Part shown: in pieces, positions 15,079 through 22,825 of the stretch | Numbering within the stretch: position 1 is the stretch's first letter | Layout: each line of letters starts with the position of its first letter | NCBI GenBank assembly: GCA_934148875.1 | Contig: CAKPDJ010000009.1 | Coordinates: forward strand, 1 to 34,734 | DNA from: an uncultured Bacilli bacterium | GTDB lineage: Bacteria; Bacillota_I; Bacilli_A; RF39; UBA660 | Direction: 5' to 3' | DNA length: 34,734 nt | Notes under the pieces: model-generated | The model's input: only the letters and a program-made list of their open reading frames with translations | Told to the model about the DNA's origin: nothing | Database searches by the model: none | Made by a program: the position numbers and the translations under genes

Positions 15079-16059
15079 ATGCTAATTCTAACCAAATCAA
15101 TATTTGCTATAATGATTGGTTTTTTATGTTCAGTAGTTTTGGGACTAATTTTAATTCCAGCATTGAAGAAGTTGAATGTTGGTCAAAGAATAAGTGTGTT
15201 TGTAGGTGAATCACATCGTAAAAAAGAGGGTACTCCAACTATGGGTGGTCTTATCTTTATAATTTCTACGTTGTTAACTACATTTATTCTATTAGTTACT
15301 AATAAAATAGTTTATACAACTAATTTAGGCATTGTTTTAATTGTTTTTGTAGGTTATGCAATTATTGGCTTTTTAGATGATTATTTAAGTATTAAACGTC
15401 ATAATAATGAGGGACTAACAGAGGTTCAAAAGTTATTTGGTCAGGTATTAATTGCTTTAGCATTTTTCTATTTATATATTAGTCATGGTGGACAAACGGC
15501 CTTAATTGTATCTACTTTAGGTATTCATATTGAGATGGGTTGGGTTTATGGTTTGTTTATTCTATTTTTGTTAGTTGGTGGTTCTAATGCAGTTAATTTG
15601 ACTGATGGCTTAGATGGATTAGCAGGTGGATTATCTGCAATTGCCTTTATTGCTTTTAGTTTAATTTCTATGGTTGTTGGCTTTGAGGATATGGGTATTT
15701 TTACCTTTATTCTAGCGGGTAGTTTATTAGGATTTTTGGTATTTAATACTTATCCTGCTAAGGTATTTATGGGTGATACTGGTAGCTTAGCACTTGGTGG
15801 TGTTATGTCAACAATAGCTGTTTTAACTCATCGTGAAATTACTCTAGCAGTGGTAGCAGGTGTATTCATTATTGAAACATTAAGTGTTATCTTACAGGTA
15901 TTTTGGTTATATGTATTTAAACGTAAACTGTTCTTAATGACACCAATTCATCATCATTTTGAAAAGCTTGGTTGGAAAGAACAAGATATTGTTAAATTAT
16001 TTTGGGTAATAGGTTTAATATTAGCTATGGGTGGTATATTCTTTGGAGTTTGGCTATAA
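15079..16059 (+). CDS. mraY: Phospho-N-acetylmuramoyl-pentapeptide-transferase MraY
   Basis: Makes lipid I by transferring phospho-MurNAc-pentapeptide to undecaprenyl phosphate at the inner membrane face. ATG 15079 follows CAGGAGTGA and gives 326 residues; the frame is open further upstream but those codons overlap the promoter. About ten membrane helices and all family motifs are present: SHRKKEGTPTMGG, FLDDYL (Asp pair), NAVNLTDGLDGLAGG, MGDTGSLALGG and the cytoplasmic loop PIHHHFEKLGW. ftsW follows after 8 bases; murD, which often separates them, is absent. Confidence 0.96.
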   Translation: MLILTKSIFAIMIGFLCSVVLGLILIPALKKLNVGQRISVFVGESHRKKEGTPTMGGLIFIISTLLTTFILLVTNKIVYTTNLGIVLIVFVGYAIIGFLDDYLSIKRHNNEGLTEVQKLFGQVLIALAFFYLYISHGGQTALIVSTLGIHIEMGWVYGLFILFLLVGGSNAVNLTDGLDGLAGGLSAIAFIAFSLISMVVGFEDMGIFTFILAGSLLGFLVFNTYPAKVFMGDTGSLALGGVMSTIAVLTHREITLAVVAGVFIIETLSVILQVFWLYVFKRKLFLMTPIHHHFEKLGWKEQDIVKLFWVIGLILAMGGIFFGVWL

Positions 16060-16067
16060 GAGAGTGA

Positions 16068-17192
16068 GTGATATTTTTGTTAAAGCATAAGAAGTTCAAA
16101 TTTGATGTTGTTCTTTTTATCGCAATAATACTTTTAACACTGTTCGGACTTATAATGATTTATTCAGCTTCTTCAATTTGGGCTGAGTATAAGTTTCACG
16201 ATAGTTTTAAATATGTGAAACAACAGTCATTGTTCATCGTAATAGGAATTATATTAATGATTACTATATCTAAGGTTGATTATACATGGTACTATAAAAA
16301 GACAAACGTAATTTTAGCTGTTTGTCTCTTTTTATTAATACTTGTTTTGATACCTGGAATTGGTAGTATTAGAAATGGTAGTCGTAGTTGGTTTGGTATT
16401 GGTTCTTTTGGAATACAGCCTAGTGAATTTGCTAAATTAGGATTGATAATTTTTACGGCGAAATATTTATCGAATAATAATAAGTTTTTGAAAGATATAA
16501 GAAAAGGCGTAATTCCTATTTTACTTGTTTTATTTACTATTTTTGGTCTTATTATGTTACAACCTGATTTTGGTACAGGTATGATAATAGTTATAAGTAT
16601 TTTGGCTATGTTGTTTATTGCTGGTGTTAATATTAAATTCTTTATTGGCTTAGGTGTACTTGGCGTTGGTGGTATAGTATTTCTTATTATGATAGCGCCT
16701 TATCGTATGGATCGTATTACTTCATTTCTTAATCCATGGAAGGATCCTTTAGGGACTGGTTTTCAAATAATTCAAAGTTTATATGCAATAGGACCTGGTG
16801 GTTTATTAGGGCAGGGATTTTTAAACTCGAGACAAAAACAGTTTTATTTACCAGAACCACAAACTGATTTTATATTTTCTATTATTAGTGAAGAATTTGG
16901 TTTCTTAGGAGTAGTAATAGTAAGTACTTTGTTTATTATTATATTATATCGTGGAATTAAGATAGCTTTAAATTGTGAAGATAAATTTTCTAAATATTTG
17001 GCTTTTGGAATGATTTTTCAAATATTAATACAAGCAGTAATGAATTTAATGGTAGTAATAGGTTTGATACCTGTAACTGGAGTAACATTACCTTTTTTAT
17101 CGTATGGAGGTTCTAGTTTATTAATAACATTATGTAGTATGGGAGTTATACTAAATATTTCAAGATATCAAAATCAAAGTAGAAATAATTGA
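16068..17192 (+). CDS. ftsW: SEDS-family peptidoglycan polymerase FtsW
   Basis: Lipid II polymerase of the SEDS family, working with a class B PBP at the septum. About 374 residues and ten membrane helices. Motifs: SASS near the first helix, NGSRSWFGIG...QPSEFAKL, LQPDFGTG, PEPQTDFIFSIISEEFGFLG (catalytic loop, including the conserved Asp) and GLIPVTGVTLPFLSYGGSS. Start is ambiguous: GTG 16068 or TTG 16077, the latter better spaced from GAGTGAG. Position directly after mraY favours FtsW over RodA. The stop is UGA. Confidence 0.9.
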   Translation: MIFLLKHKKFKFDVVLFIAIILLTLFGLIMIYSASSIWAEYKFHDSFKYVKQQSLFIVIGIILMITISKVDYTWYYKKTNVILAVCLFLLILVLIPGIGSIRNGSRSWFGIGSFGIQPSEFAKLGLIIFTAKYLSNNNKFLKDIRKGVIPILLVLFTIFGLIMLQPDFGTGMIIVISILAMLFIAGVNIKFFIGLGVLGVGGIVFLIMIAPYRMDRITSFLNPWKDPLGTGFQIIQSLYAIGPGGLLGQGFLNSRQKQFYLPEPQTDFIFSIISEEFGFLGVVIVSTLFIIILYRGIKIALNCEDKFSKYLAFGMIFQILIQAVMNLMVVIGLIPVTGVTLPFLSYGGSSLLITLCSMGVILNISRYQNQSRNN

Positions 17193-17224
17193 TGATTATA
17201 TTATTTATTTCTTTAAAAAATGAC

Positions 17225-17250
17225 AAAATAAAAACGTAGTAAATTACTAC
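17225..17250 (-). terminator. Weak terminator of the XRE gene
   Basis: On the minus strand a 6-bp stem with 3-base loop (arms 17236-17241 and 17245-17250 in plus coordinates) overlaps the stop codon and is followed by a T-rich tract. The stem is short, so support is moderate. Confidence 0.4.
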
Positions 17251-17510
17251 ATTTGTTCAATTTTATCTAAATTATTTGTTAAAGATGGATAATATTCAAC
17301 AATATCTGATATTTGACAATTAAGAAAGTTACAAATTCTAGCTAAAACAATAATATCTAATCTTGTTAATTCACCACTTAAAATTCTTTGAATAACTTTG
17401 AAATCAGTATTAGTTTCACGCATTAATTGATTTTTACTAATGTTTTTTTGCTCTAGAATATCATTTAATTTAAATAAATAATATCCACCTTCGATATTTA
17501 CTTTTACCAT
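17247..17510 (-). CDS. XRE/Cro-C1-type HTH transcriptional regulator
   Basis: 87 residues from ATG 17510, chosen because AGGAAGTG precedes it; reading from 17540 would begin inside a palindrome. The helix-turn-helix spans about residues 15-70: LNDILEQKNISKNQLMRETN, DFKVIQRILSGELTRLDII and LARICNFLNCQISDIVEY. This is the short single-domain class of XRE repressors. A 13-bp perfect palindrome lies 16 bases upstream of its start, a likely autoregulatory operator. It is divergent from the 76-residue gene at 17614 and interrupts the ftsW-murG order. DNA-binding role is well supported; targets are inferred. Confidence 0.85.
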   Translation of the reverse strand: MVKVNIEGGYYLFKLNDILEQKNISKNQLMRETNTDFKVIQRILSGELTRLDIIVLARICNFLNCQISDIVEYYPSLTNNLDKIEQM

Positions 17511-17525
17511 CACAACACTTCCTAT

Positions 17526-17538
17526 GGTAAATTTTACC
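17526..17538. promoter_or_regulatory. Palindromic operator candidate in the XRE intergenic region
   Basis: GGTAAATTTTACC, a perfect 6-1-6 inverted repeat, lies between the XRE start and the divergent promoter at 17554-17582. A further half site, TTTTACC, is at 17502-17508 over the XRE start codon. Binding by the XRE protein is inference from location and symmetry. Confidence 0.5.
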
Positions 17539-17553
17539 AACTACATTAGCTTA

Positions 17554-17582
17554 TTGACTATTGGCTATATAACCATTATAAT
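17554..17582 (+). promoter_or_regulatory. Promoter of the 76-residue gene
   Basis: TTGACT (17554-17559), 17-bp spacer, TATAAT (17577-17582), 31 bases before the ATG at 17614. It lies 15 bases from the palindrome at 17526-17538, close enough for repression by the divergent XRE protein. Confidence 0.8.
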
Positions 17583-17613
17583 ATAAAATATATACAAATT
17601 TAAAGGAGATATT

Positions 17614-17844
17614 ATGGACTACGATACTTGTACAGAAATAGCTAATAAGATTTGCGACAAATTAATTTCGCTTTGTCGAACCAAAAAAACTCAAGGCAAA
17701 AGCTTGATACAGTTATGTGATGAACTACTAGATAAAAAATATGCTCAATATAGGATGAATATTTTTCCATATGTTCCTGATCAATTGGCACATAAGGGAT
17801 ATGAGATTGTTAATGCTGAGCACTTTGAAATAAAAAAATATTAG
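17614..17844 (+). CDS. Small protein of unknown function divergent from XRE regulator
   Basis: 76 residues behind an AAAGGAGAT site and a near-consensus promoter, so expression is credible. It has four Cys in the first half (positions 6, 14, 21 and 35), a mostly helical first half and a Tyr/Phe-rich C-terminal part (NIFPYVPDQLAHKGYEIVN). No membrane segment, signal peptide or known family is recognised. Its stop codon overlaps the stop of the convergent gene at 17841 by four bases, within a shared terminator. Probably controlled by the divergent XRE protein. Confidence 0.65.
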   Translation: MDYDTCTEIANKICDKLISLCRTKKTQGKSLIQLCDELLDKKYAQYRMNIFPYVPDQLAHKGYEIVNAEHFEIKKY

Positions 17845-17869
17845 GCATATATTTGTCTAATATTTTTTT
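17832..17869. terminator. Bidirectional terminator at convergent gene ends
   Basis: Perfect 13-bp stem (17832-17844 with 17857-17869, 12-base loop) with A7 on one side and T7 on the other, so it can terminate both strands. The overlapping stop codons of the two convergent genes (TTAG at 17841-17844) are inside the 5' arm. Confidence 0.9.
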
Positions 17870-18419
17870 GTAAAACTGGCTTACTGTTTTTAATGTTTAT
17901 ATTTTCTACATTTTCCCAATATTTATTTTCTATGATGCTGGCACTTGTAGAACCGTCATTATTGAAATACTCAAGACTTTTTCCTTCATAACGACATTTT
18001 CTATAAATAGCAAGTGAGCTTTCATCCATTGTATTTACGTATAATTGCCAATTGTTGTACCATTCATTAAATTCTTCAGTTATAATAACTTCACCATTTG
18101 GATTATAAGCTATGTTAGTGTTAAAACGAGCGGTTTGTAGTAAGCAATAGTTTAATGTATAGTAGAATTCTTGAGGATTTTCTGTTAATAATGGACATTT
18201 TTCTTTCTCAATTCTAATTTTTTCTTTAAAATAATCTACCATTTTTTCATCATTTAATTTTTGATAAAAAGAAATCATTTTTTCGTAATATGTTGTTGCG
18301 TGAATTACTTCGTAATATTTACTAACTAAAATAAAAAGCTCCATTTCAGAACAACTCTTAACATATTTTACATCATATTTTAAAACACCTGGATATTTAC
18401 CATATAAGTTTTGTTTCAT
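17841..18419 (-). CDS. Soluble protein of unknown function
   Basis: 192 residues from ATG 18419 with a GGAGGAGAA ribosome binding site. The sequence is rich in Tyr, Glu, Lys and Asn, probably mostly helical (KYYEVIHATTYYEKMISFYQKL is cut here for length), with a W-rich stretch (EWYNNWQLYV, about 125-134) and no signal peptide or membrane segment. No family is recognised. It has its own strong promoter at 18494-18522 and a leader with two overlapping inverted repeats. Together with the XRE and 76-residue genes it forms an inserted block within the cell-division cluster. Confidence 0.7.
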   Translation of the reverse strand: MKQNLYGKYPGVLKYDVKYVKSCSEMELFILVSKYYEVIHATTYYEKMISFYQKLNDEKMVDYFKEKIRIEKEKCPLLTENPQEFYYTLNYCLLQTARFNTNIAYNPNGEVIITEEFNEWYNNWQLYVNTMDESSLAIYRKCRYEGKSLEYFNNDGSTSASIIENKYWENVENINIKNSKPVLQKNIRQIYA

Positions 18420-18454
18420 ATTTATTCTCCTCCATAATTTTTTTTCAAAATATA

Positions 18455-18490
18455 AAGAAGTACATGTTAGTACTTCTTAAAACAACATGT
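18455..18490 (-). promoter_or_regulatory. Overlapping inverted repeats in the leader of the 192-residue gene
   Basis: Arms 18455-18463 and 18470-18478 form a perfect 9-bp inverted repeat (AAGAAGTAC / GTACTTCTT, 6-base gap). A second perfect 7-bp pair, 18462-18468 with 18484-18490 (ACATGTT / AACATGT), overlaps it by two bases so both cannot form fully together. Either an RNA switch in the leader or overlapping operators. Confidence 0.45.
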
Positions 18491-18493
18491 CCC

Positions 18494-18522
18494 ATTATAA
18501 TACAAAATTCAAATTTAGTCAA
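18494..18522 (-). promoter_or_regulatory. Promoter of the 192-residue gene (minus strand)
   Basis: On the minus strand: TTGACT (18522-18517), 17-bp spacer, TATAAT (18499-18494). Transcription would begin near 18487, giving a leader of nearly 70 bases. Confidence 0.8.
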
Positions 18523-18605
18523 TCATTTTTTGACTTTTTTCTTTTTGAGTTAAGGGTCTATTTTACAGCATTATTAATAAAAACTATTATCATATCATAT
18601 AATTA

Positions 18606-18614
18606 TGGTATAAT
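18606..18614 (+). promoter_or_regulatory. Extended -10 promoter of murG
   Basis: TGG followed by TATAAT (18609-18614), 18 bases before the murG ATG. The -35 region at 18586-18591 is weak, which an extended -10 can offset. Confidence 0.6.
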
Positions 18615-18632
18615 GGATGTGGGTGTTAGATT

Positions 18633-19736
18633 ATGAAAGTTATTATTAGTGCCGGTGGTACAGGTGGTCATATTTATCCTGCTTTGGCAATTATTCATAA
18701 AATAAAACAGGAAGAACCTAATAGTGAAATATTATATATTGGTACTAAAGATAGGATGGAAGCTACTATTGTTCCAAAAGAAAATATTCCTTACTTAGGA
18801 ATAGATATGAAGGGACTTAGTAGAAAAAATCCATTTAAAAACATAGAAATTTTAAATCAATATATGAAAAATGTTAAACTTTTAAAGAAAAAAATAAAAG
18901 AATTTAATCCTGATGTTGTAGTTGGAGTTGGTGGTTATGTAACTGCTCCTGTTATTTATAGTGCTAAGAAATGTGGTTATAAAACTTTTATTCATGAACA
19001 AAATTCTATTCCTGGCTTATCTAATAAATTTCTGTCACATTATGCTGATAAAATAGGAGTGAGCTTACCTGATTCTGTTCAGTATTTTCCTAAAAATAAA
19101 ACTATTTTTACAGGTAATCCTAGAAGTGAAGAAATTATAGCTAGTAAATCTGTAGATAAAAAGGAATTAGGTTTACCCTTAAACCAAAATAAAAAATTGG
19201 TACTAATAGTTATGGGTTCGCTTGGTTCAACAACTATGAATAGAAAATTAAAAGAAACTCTTCCTTTATTTTCTGATAAGGATTATGAGGTTGTTTTTGT
19301 TACAGGTAAAAATTACTATGATGAATATAAAAAGGTAAAGGTTTCATCTAATGTACATATAGTTTCATATTTAGATAATATGCAACAAGTTCTTAAAAAG
19401 ACTGATTTGATTGTATCGCGTGCTGGTGCTAGTAGTATAGCAGAGATTACAGCTTTAGGTATTCCTAATATTTTAATTCCTAGTCCTTTTGTTACACATA
19501 ATCATCAATTTAAAAATGCTCAAACTCTAGAAAAAAATGAAGCAACTGTTATAATCGAAGAAGAAAAATATGATAAGAATACTTTAGTTAATACTATTGA
19601 TACAATTCTAGGTGATAAGAAGTATTATGATATGTTAAGTAAGAATTGTCATAAACTTGGTGTAAAGGATAGTGCTAGTAAGATATATAAGATTTTAAAA
19701 GAACTAGTAGTAAGTGGTGGTAAAAATGAAAGATGA
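18633..19736 (+). CDS. murG: Lipid II-forming N-acetylglucosaminyltransferase MurG
   Basis: Adds GlcNAc from UDP-GlcNAc to lipid I, giving lipid II, at the cytoplasmic membrane face. 367 residues, GT-B fold. Motifs: GGTGGH (8-13) and the second glycine-rich loop GVGGY (about 96-100), HEQNSIPG, and the UDP-GlcNAc site RAGASSIAEI with PSPFVTHNHQ.KNA. Its end overlaps the murB start by 11 bases, so translation is coupled. Confidence 0.96.
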   Translation: MKVIISAGGTGGHIYPALAIIHKIKQEEPNSEILYIGTKDRMEATIVPKENIPYLGIDMKGLSRKNPFKNIEILNQYMKNVKLLKKKIKEFNPDVVVGVGGYVTAPVIYSAKKCGYKTFIHEQNSIPGLSNKFLSHYADKIGVSLPDSVQYFPKNKTIFTGNPRSEEIIASKSVDKKELGLPLNQNKKLVLIVMGSLGSTTMNRKLKETLPLFSDKDYEVVFVTGKNYYDEYKKVKVSSNVHIVSYLDNMQQVLKKTDLIVSRAGASSIAEITALGIPNILIPSPFVTHNHQFKNAQTLEKNEATVIIEEEKYDKNTLVNTIDTILGDKKYYDMLSKNCHKLGVKDSASKIYKILKELVVSGGKNER

Positions 19737-20637
19737 ATTAATACAAGAGTTAAAAAAACTAGATTTAGGTAAAGTACTTACTGATGTATCTTTAAAAGAT
19801 TATACAACTTATAAAGTTGGTGGTATAGCTAAGTGTGTTATTTATCCTAAAAATGTTGATTGTTTAGTAGCAGTTATTAATAAATTAAAAGCAAATAGTG
19901 TTACTTATATGGTACTTGGTTGTGGTTCTAATGTATTGTTTAGTGATAGCGTATATGATGGTGTTATTATTAAACTAGATGAATTTAATAAAATTCAATT
20001 TAATGGTACTAGAGTTGAGGCTGGTGCAGGAGCTTCATTAATGAAGGTTGCATATCAAAGTGTTAGAAAAGGATTAACTGGATTAGAGTTTGCAACAGGA
20101 ATTCCTGGTAGTATCGGTGGAGCAGTTTATATGAATGCTGGTGCTTATAAAAGCGATATGGGCTATGTTGTGTCTAGAATAAAAGTTTTAACTCCTAAGA
20201 TGACTGTTATTACAATGGTTAATTCGGAACTTGATTTTCACTACCGTACATCTTTTTTAAAGAAACATAAAGATTATATTTGTTTGGAAGCTACTATTCA
20301 ACTAAAAAAAGGTGATAGGGAAATAATTGAACAAGTAGTAAATGATAGAAAGAAAAGAAGATTAGAAACACAGCCGCTTGAATATCCCTCTGCTGGAAGT
20401 GTATTTCGTAATCCTACTGATTTATTTGCTGGTAAACTAATTGAAGATTTGGGATATAAAGGCCTTATCAAAGGTGGAGCAAAAGTTAGTGATAAACACG
20501 CTAATTTTATCGTAAATTATAATCATGCTAAGGCTAGTGATATTAAAGAGCTTATTGAATTTATTCAACAAACAGTTAAAGAAAATTATGGAATTGATTT
20601 AATTACTGAACAGGAATTTATAAATTGGGAGAAATAA
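19726..20637 (+). CDS. murB: UDP-N-acetylenolpyruvoylglucosamine reductase MurB
   Basis: FAD enzyme that reduces UDP-GlcNAc-enolpyruvate to UDP-MurNAc with NADPH. ATG 19726 is used; it gives 303 residues, the usual size for the short type II MurB of Firmicutes. Motifs: TTYKVGG, LGCGSNVLFSD (FAD binding), TGIPGSIGGAVYMNAGAY, YRTSFLK, PSAGSVFRNP with the catalytic Ser, GAKVSDKHANFIVN and a final Glu-containing ITEQEF. Overlaps murG; ftsQ starts two bases after its stop. Confidence 0.96.
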   Translation: MKDELIQELKKLDLGKVLTDVSLKDYTTYKVGGIAKCVIYPKNVDCLVAVINKLKANSVTYMVLGCGSNVLFSDSVYDGVIIKLDEFNKIQFNGTRVEAGAGASLMKVAYQSVRKGLTGLEFATGIPGSIGGAVYMNAGAYKSDMGYVVSRIKVLTPKMTVITMVNSELDFHYRTSFLKKHKDYICLEATIQLKKGDREIIEQVVNDRKKRRLETQPLEYPSAGSVFRNPTDLFAGKLIEDLGYKGLIKGGAKVSDKHANFIVNYNHAKASDIKELIEFIQQTVKENYGIDLITEQEFINWEK

Positions 20638-20638
20638 T

Positions 20639-21322
20639 ATGGCTACAACAACAAAAAAACACGTAAAATTAAAAATTGTACCATTGCTAGTAATATTGAT
20701 AGTTGTTTTGATTTTTGCTAGTGTTAGTTATTTGCTGGCAAAGATACCAATTAAGAATATTGTTGTAAGTGGTAATAGTTATTTAAGTGATCAAGAAATA
20801 ATTGAATTAGCAGGAATTGATAATTATCCTAGTTTTATTAAAACATTATCATCTACAATGGAGAAAAAATTAAAAAAGAATGTTTATATTAAAAAAGTTA
20901 AAGTATCTAAAAATTTATCATCTAAAGTTTCTATTAAAATAGAAGAAAAAAATAAATTATTTCGTAAGGAAGAAAATGGTTTGTTAGTATTAGAAACTGG
21001 GGAAGAAGTAGATGATAACAATAAATATGTAGTACCTATTTTGTTAAATTATGTACCTGATACCAAATATAATACTTTTTTAAACAAAATGTCTGAAGTA
21101 ACTGAAAATGTAAAAAATCAAATATCAGAGATACGTTATTATCCTAATGAACAAGATGAAGATAGATTTTTACTTTATATGATTGATGGGAATTATGTTT
21201 ATTTAACTTTAACTAAGTTTAAACAAATTAATTATTATGAAGAGGTTTTAACTAAATTGGATGGTAAAAAGGGCATACTTTATTTAGATAGTGGAAACCA
21301 TTTCCAAATTATGTCTGACTAA
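20639..21322 (+). CDS. ftsQ: Cell division protein FtsQ/DivIB
   Basis: Bitopic divisome protein. 227 residues: short basic cytoplasmic tail, one membrane helix (about 12-34), a POTRA domain beginning with IKNIVVSGNSYLSDQEIIELAGI (shortened to its key part: VSGNSYLSDQEI), then the beta domain. It follows murB immediately, the normal murG-murB-ftsQ order of Gram-positive clusters. ftsA and ftsZ are not downstream; a terminator and ruvA follow. Confidence 0.9.
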   Translation: MATTTKKHVKLKIVPLLVILIVVLIFASVSYLLAKIPIKNIVVSGNSYLSDQEIIELAGIDNYPSFIKTLSSTMEKKLKKNVYIKKVKVSKNLSSKVSIKIEEKNKLFRKEENGLLVLETGEEVDDNNKYVVPILLNYVPDTKYNTFLNKMSEVTENVKNQISEIRYYPNEQDEDRFLLYMIDGNYVYLTLTKFKQINYYEEVLTKLDGKKGILYLDSGNHFQIMSD

Positions 21323-21331
21323 TAACACTAG

Positions 21332-21360
21332 AAAGTGCTTAATATAAAGCATTTTTCTTT
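21332..21360 (+). terminator. Terminator after ftsQ
   Basis: 9-bp stem (21332-21340 with 21347-21355, one G-U, 6-base loop) followed by a long T-tract. It closes the murG-murB-ftsQ unit. Confidence 0.8.
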
Positions 21361-21380
21361 TTTTTTGAATAATAATGTTG

Positions 21381-21386
21381 TATAAT
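21381..21386 (+). promoter_or_regulatory. Putative -10 element of ruvA
   Basis: TATAAT 23 bases before the ruvA ATG; the -35 position falls in the T-tract of the preceding terminator, so only the -10 is convincing. Confidence 0.4.
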
Positions 21387-21409
21387 ATTTATAGTTGTGG
21401 AGGATATGT

Positions 21410-21970
21410 ATGTATAATTATATTATTGGAAATGTGACTGATATTGAAAGTACTTATATTGTTTTAGAAACTAATGGTATAGGTTATCAAATTTATACAG
21501 CTAATCCATATTCTTTTGATGTTGGTACTATGTATAAGATATATATTTATCAGTGTATTAGAGAAGATGAGAATAGTTTATATGGATTTAAGACTAAAGA
21601 AGAAAAAGAAATGTTTTTGAAACTTATTAGTGTTAAAGGATTGGGTCCTAAAATGGCTTTACCTATTTTAGCTACTGGTTCAATTTCTGGTATTATGGAT
21701 GCGATAGAAAGAGAAAATATTTTGTATCTTAAAAAATTTCCTAAAATTGGAGATAAAGTAGCAAAACAAATAGTTTTAGATTTAAAAGGTAAAATATCTA
21801 TAGCTAATATTGATACTAGTGCTAATTCTAATAATTATGAAGAATTAATTGAGGTATTAAAGGGACTTGGATATAAAGAAAAAGAAATTAAGGGTATTGT
21901 TAGTAGAGTTGATCAGAATTTAAGTATTGAAGATCAAGTAAAGGAAGCATTAAAATTATTGTTAAAGTAG
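21410..21970 (+). CDS. ruvA: Holliday junction branch migration protein RuvA
   Basis: Tetrameric junction-binding partner of RuvB. ATG 21410 is chosen behind GGAGG; reading from 21395 would include that site. 186 residues: N-terminal OB fold (MYNYIIGNVTDIE), helix-hairpin-helix region with LISVKGLGPKMAL and LKKFPKIGDKVAKQIVLDLK, and a C-terminal RuvB-binding helix bundle. The gene at 21978 separates it from ruvB. Confidence 0.94.
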   Translation: MYNYIIGNVTDIESTYIVLETNGIGYQIYTANPYSFDVGTMYKIYIYQCIREDENSLYGFKTKEEKEMFLKLISVKGLGPKMALPILATGSISGIMDAIERENILYLKKFPKIGDKVAKQIVLDLKGKISIANIDTSANSNNYEELIEVLKGLGYKEKEIKGIVSRVDQNLSIEDQVKEALKLLLK

Positions 21971-21977
21971 GGATATA

Positions 21978-22745
21978 ATGGAAACAAAAGTAGGGTTTGT
22001 TACTCCTGATAATAAAAGAGTATATTTAGATTATGATGAAGTTGAGGAATTTTGCAAACTGATTTGTGAGAGTGATGATAATTTTGAGAAATTTAAATTA
22101 TTTAGTGAGGAATACTCGTATTTTAATGCTTATTTTGATTATGTTATGATTAAACTTGGATATATTTTTATGAATCCATTATTGCGAAGTGGTACTTATT
22201 TGAAAGCTATAAATGATAAAATGTTTGTTGTTGAGGGCAATGATGATAGTACCTATAATCAAATAAAGAATAAAGCAATTGATAATAGTAATCAAAAATA
22301 TTATCCCACAATTGTTGCTAGTAGTGATAGAGTGCTTAATATTGAAATCCCAACACAGATGATTTTAAAAAATTGGTTAATTGATCCCAATGGTGTTGCA
22401 ATGATTGCAATGGTTGGTGATGAGGGAGCTAATCATGAGATTACTGGAGATACTATTTTAAATAATTTATTGATTAGTACTAGTAATTTATGGCGAGAAA
22501 TTGATTTTACTAAATATTCAGTAGTTTCTTTAATTGAACGTTTTGGTTTTGTAAGAAGTGTCTATCATGATGATATGAATATTATCATAGGGGTTAGTAG
22601 AATTTTTTCTAGTAAAGTTGAAAAGTTAATTGATGAATATAAAAATAGAGGTTTTTATTATAGTGATTGGGAAGAAATGTATCCTGTTGATTTAAATAAA
22701 TTTTGTATTTATCCAATTAGTAGCAATTCATTTGTAAAAAAATAA
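21978..22745 (+). CDS. Unknown soluble protein encoded between ruvA and ruvB
   Basis: 255 residues, 7 bases after ruvA and so probably in the same operon. No signal peptide, membrane helix or recognised motif. It looks alpha/beta, with DYVMIKLGYIFMNPLLRSGTY cut here to its centre YIFMNPLLRSG (about 63-73), a hydrophobic WLIDPNGVAMIAMVGDEGA region (about 134-152) and a C-terminal SDWEEMYPVD. The ribosome binding site is modest (AGGGATATA). Its location suggests expression with recombination genes, but that does not prove a shared function. Confidence 0.7.
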   Translation: METKVGFVTPDNKRVYLDYDEVEEFCKLICESDDNFEKFKLFSEEYSYFNAYFDYVMIKLGYIFMNPLLRSGTYLKAINDKMFVVEGNDDSTYNQIKNKAIDNSNQKYYPTIVASSDRVLNIEIPTQMILKNWLIDPNGVAMIAMVGDEGANHEITGDTILNNLLISTSNLWREIDFTKYSVVSLIERFGFVRSVYHDDMNIIIGVSRIFSSKVEKLIDEYKNRGFYYSDWEEMYPVDLNKFCIYPISSNSFVKK

Positions 22746-22825
22746 TTAAATAAAGTCGTATTTTAAATTCGTGATGAAGAAATTGTTAATAACAATAAAA
22801 ATTCTTGATAGGAGGAGTGAATGCA

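Noticed and set aside
17614..18419. Toxin-antitoxin call for the XRE regulator with its neighbours.
   Set aside because: The regulator is divergent from, not cotranscribed with, the candidate partner, and neither unknown protein shows a toxin motif.
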